A DNA stretch of 8,447 nt from positions 1-8,447 of the forward strand of contig CATVZP010000087.1 in NCBI GenBank assembly GCA_958348565.1, written 5' to 3'. The position numbers and the translations under genes are program-made. The stretch comes from an uncultured Collinsella sp. (GTDB lineage Bacteria > Actinomycetota > Coriobacteriia > Coriobacteriales > Coriobacteriaceae). Positions 7,248 to 8,447 of this stretch are shown here, piece by piece; position 1 is the stretch's first letter, and the number at the start of each line of letters is the position of its first letter. Below the pieces are notes generated by a model, which was given only the letters and a program-made list of their open reading frames with translations, did not search any database and was not told where the DNA came from.

Positions 7248-7407
7248 CTCGATTATTCCTTCCAGCTCAGGGGTTCAAGCCCCACCGCACCACAGCTCAG
7301 CCACCAGCTGCCGCGACGCAAAGCCCGCAGCATCCACTCCAGCAAGACACGAAGAGCCTCCCAAAAGGCAAACGCCCCTCGGGAGGCCCGTACGTCATTC
7401 CGACTTA
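7248..7407 (-). other. Intergenic leader of the molybdopterin oxidoreductase gene
   Basis: This 160-bp gap holds the terminator-like hairpin at 7356-7387. Closer to the gene there is a small stem, GGGG/CCCC at 7270-7273/7280-7283, just ahead of the ribosome binding site, and a 5-bp stem at 7293-7297/7306-7310. The octamer CTGAGCTG (minus strand) occurs twice, at 7263-7270 and 7293-7300, exactly 30 bp apart. These may be regulatory or chance. I find no convincing sigma70 promoter and no riboswitch I can name. Confidence 0.35.
7356..7387 (-). terminator. Terminator-like hairpin after the channel gene
   Basis: On the minus strand GCCTCCC (7387-7381) pairs with GGGAGGC (7362-7356), around an 18-base loop that can form a GGC/GCC inner pairing. 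It starts 20 bp past the stop of the channel gene. The trailing sequence TCTTCGTGTCTT is only moderately T-rich, so termination may be partial and would separate the channel operon from the sel genes incompletely. Confidence 0.5.
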
Positions 7408-8247
7408 TTACGCCTCGGACTTCTTGGCGTAGATAAACCAGTAGCCGAGCGCGATCAGAACAGCGCCGCCCACAATGTTGCCCAGCGTGGCGGCGGACAG
7501 ATTAAACGCAATGCCCGCGGCGTTGAGCGCATCGGCGCCGGCGACCTTGGCACCGTAGCCGCACGCGTGCATCACGGCACCCATGGGCAAAAAGTACATG
7601 TTGGCAACGCAGTGCTCAAAGCCGCAGGCCACAAAGGCGGCGATGGGCAGCAAAATGCCCACAACCTTATCGACCACGGTCTTGCCGGCAGTACCAATCC
7701 ACACGGCAAGGCACACAAAGATGTTGCACAGGATGCCGCGGAAGAAGATCGTCACCCAGTCGATCGTCACCTTGCCGGCGGCGACGCTCACCATGGAGTT
7801 GGCGACCGCCTCACCGTTAAGCTTATAGATGCCAGCCATATACACCAAAAAGACGATGAGCAGGGCACCGACAAAATTGCCGACCCACACGACGACCCAG
7901 GCCTTGAGCATCTGGACCAGAGTGATCTTTTTACTCTTGAGCGCGCAGACCATAAGCGAATTGCCGGTAAACAGCTCGGCGCCGCACACCAGCACCAGCA
8001 CCAGGCCTAGGCAAAAGCACAGGCCGCCCACGACGCGCTGGGCACCCCAGCCCAGCGTGCTGTCGCTCAAAAACACCGTAAAGAACAGACCGCCGAAGGC
8101 GATAAACGCACCGGCGAACATTGCCAACAGAAAGGCCTTAGCGACCGGCAGGTTAGCCTTGGTCACGCCGGCGGCCTCGGTCTTGGCCTCGATCGCGGCG
8201 GGCGCCAGGCAATCGGGAGCGGGATATTCTGCCTTGGAATCTGCCAT
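7408..8247 (-). CDS. Formate/nitrite transporter family channel, FocA-like
   Basis: This is a predicted inner-membrane pentameric channel of the FNT family, carrying formate, nitrite or a similar small anion. The 279-residue product has a roughly 35-residue cytoplasmic N-terminus and six hydrophobic segments. Family residues are intact: the Thr of LFTGN (T94) in the omega-loop region, GNFVGA (123-128), the central His in GFEHCVANMYFLP (H212) and GNIVGG (256-261). The ATG at 8247 is chosen over the in-frame TTG at 8280 because an AGGAAAG stretch precedes it by about 11 bases and the longer form adds only non-conserved residues. The gene ends with tandem TAA TAA (7410-7405). It sits 39 bp after a hydrogenase maturation protease gene, so formate linked to hydrogen metabolism is the best guess. 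Nitrite (NirC) or hydrosulfide channels are the alternatives. Confidence 0.92.
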   Translation of the reverse strand: MADSKAEYPAPDCLAPAAIEAKTEAAGVTKANLPVAKAFLLAMFAGAFIAFGGLFFTVFLSDSTLGWGAQRVVGGLCFCLGLVLVLVCGAELFTGNSLMVCALKSKKITLVQMLKAWVVVWVGNFVGALLIVFLVYMAGIYKLNGEAVANSMVSVAAGKVTIDWVTIFFRGILCNIFVCLAVWIGTAGKTVVDKVVGILLPIAAFVACGFEHCVANMYFLPMGAVMHACGYGAKVAGADALNAAGIAFNLSAATLGNIVGGAVLIALGYWFIYAKKSEA

Positions 8248-8286
8248 GTCAATCACTTCTTTCCTATTCAGCAGGGGCAAGCGCTG

Positions 8287-8447
8287 CTATAGCTCCTGCC
8301 CCAAGCGGACAAAGTGGGAAAAGTCGTTGGCGGCCACGGCGTCGTACACGGCGTCGACGGCCTCAAAGACCTCCGGGGACATGGGGTTGTAGAACTCCGT
8401 ATCGCCCGGCTGAATCCCTATGAAGACGATATCTTCGCACGATTGCT
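8287..8447 (-). CDS. Hydrogenase maturation protease (HycI/HyaD type), C-terminal part
   Basis: Only the last 52 codons lie in the window; the 5' part runs off the right edge. The fragment contains DIVFIGIQPGD followed by NPMSPEVFEAVDAVY. The IGIQP strand and the (L/M)SPEV helix are characteristic of the peptidase M52 family, which trims the C-terminus of the [NiFe]-hydrogenase large subunit after nickel insertion. The TAG stop is at 8289-8287 and the FocA-like gene starts 39 bp later, which suggests one operon. It implies [NiFe]-hydrogenase genes just upstream. The catalytic metal-binding residues of the N-terminal half cannot be checked here. Confidence 0.78.
   Translation of the reverse strand, partial: QSCEDIVFIGIQPGDTEFYNPMSPEVFEAVDAVYDAVAANDFSHFVRLGQEL

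Noticed and set aside
7264..7290. GGGGTTCAAGCCCC followed by CACCGCACCA on the plus strand, resembling a tRNA T-arm and 3' end.
   Set aside because: The T stem cannot form 5 bp around a 7-base loop, and there is no anticodon or acceptor partner upstream.

Overview
The window is a GC-rich (roughly 60-65% by eye), densely packed bacterial segment in which every convincing gene lies on the minus strand, so it reads from right to left. The gene content and its close packing suggest an anaerobic member of the Coriobacteriia (Collinsella-like). That placement is an inference from style and content, not from a marker gene.

In order of transcription: the right edge carries the last 52 codons of a hydrogenase maturation protease (HycI/HyaD type). 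A formate/nitrite-family channel (FocA-like, 8247-7408) follows 39 bp later. After a 160-bp gap with a terminator-like hairpin comes a 705-residue cytoplasmic molybdopterin oxidoreductase of the DMSO reductase superfamily (7247-5130), with one Fe4S4 motif and a cysteine as probable Mo ligand. Then come selA (5076-3619) and selB (3622-1655), which share an ATGA stop/start overlap. Next are a 25-bp imperfect hairpin that looks like a dispersed repeat, the selenocysteine tRNA gene selC (1505-1409) with its own extended -10 promoter and a strong terminator, mobA (1254-622), and a small Cys-rich protein with a DUF3343 (putative Se/S carrier-like) domain (606-211). The last 210 bp at the left are clearly more AT-rich, contain a 9-bp hairpin, and hold no gene I can support.

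Functionally this is a selenium/molybdenum/formate island. SelA converts Ser-tRNA(Sec) to Sec-tRNA(Sec), SelB delivers it to recoded UGA codons, and selC is the tRNA. MobA makes the bis-MGD cofactor used by formate dehydrogenases and by the oxidoreductase encoded here. The channel and the hydrogenase protease point to a formate-hydrogenlyase-like or hydrogenase operon just outside the right edge. No Sec-encoding UGA gene and no selD are visible inside the window, so the selenoprotein client and the selenophosphate donor must be elsewhere.

Points worth a second look: C instead of U at position 33 and a G-A mismatch at the eighth acceptor pair of tRNA-Sec; a SelB G4 motif reading TMCD instead of [N/T]KxD; a cysteine-repeat N-terminus fused to DUF3343; and the hairpin repeat between selB and selC.
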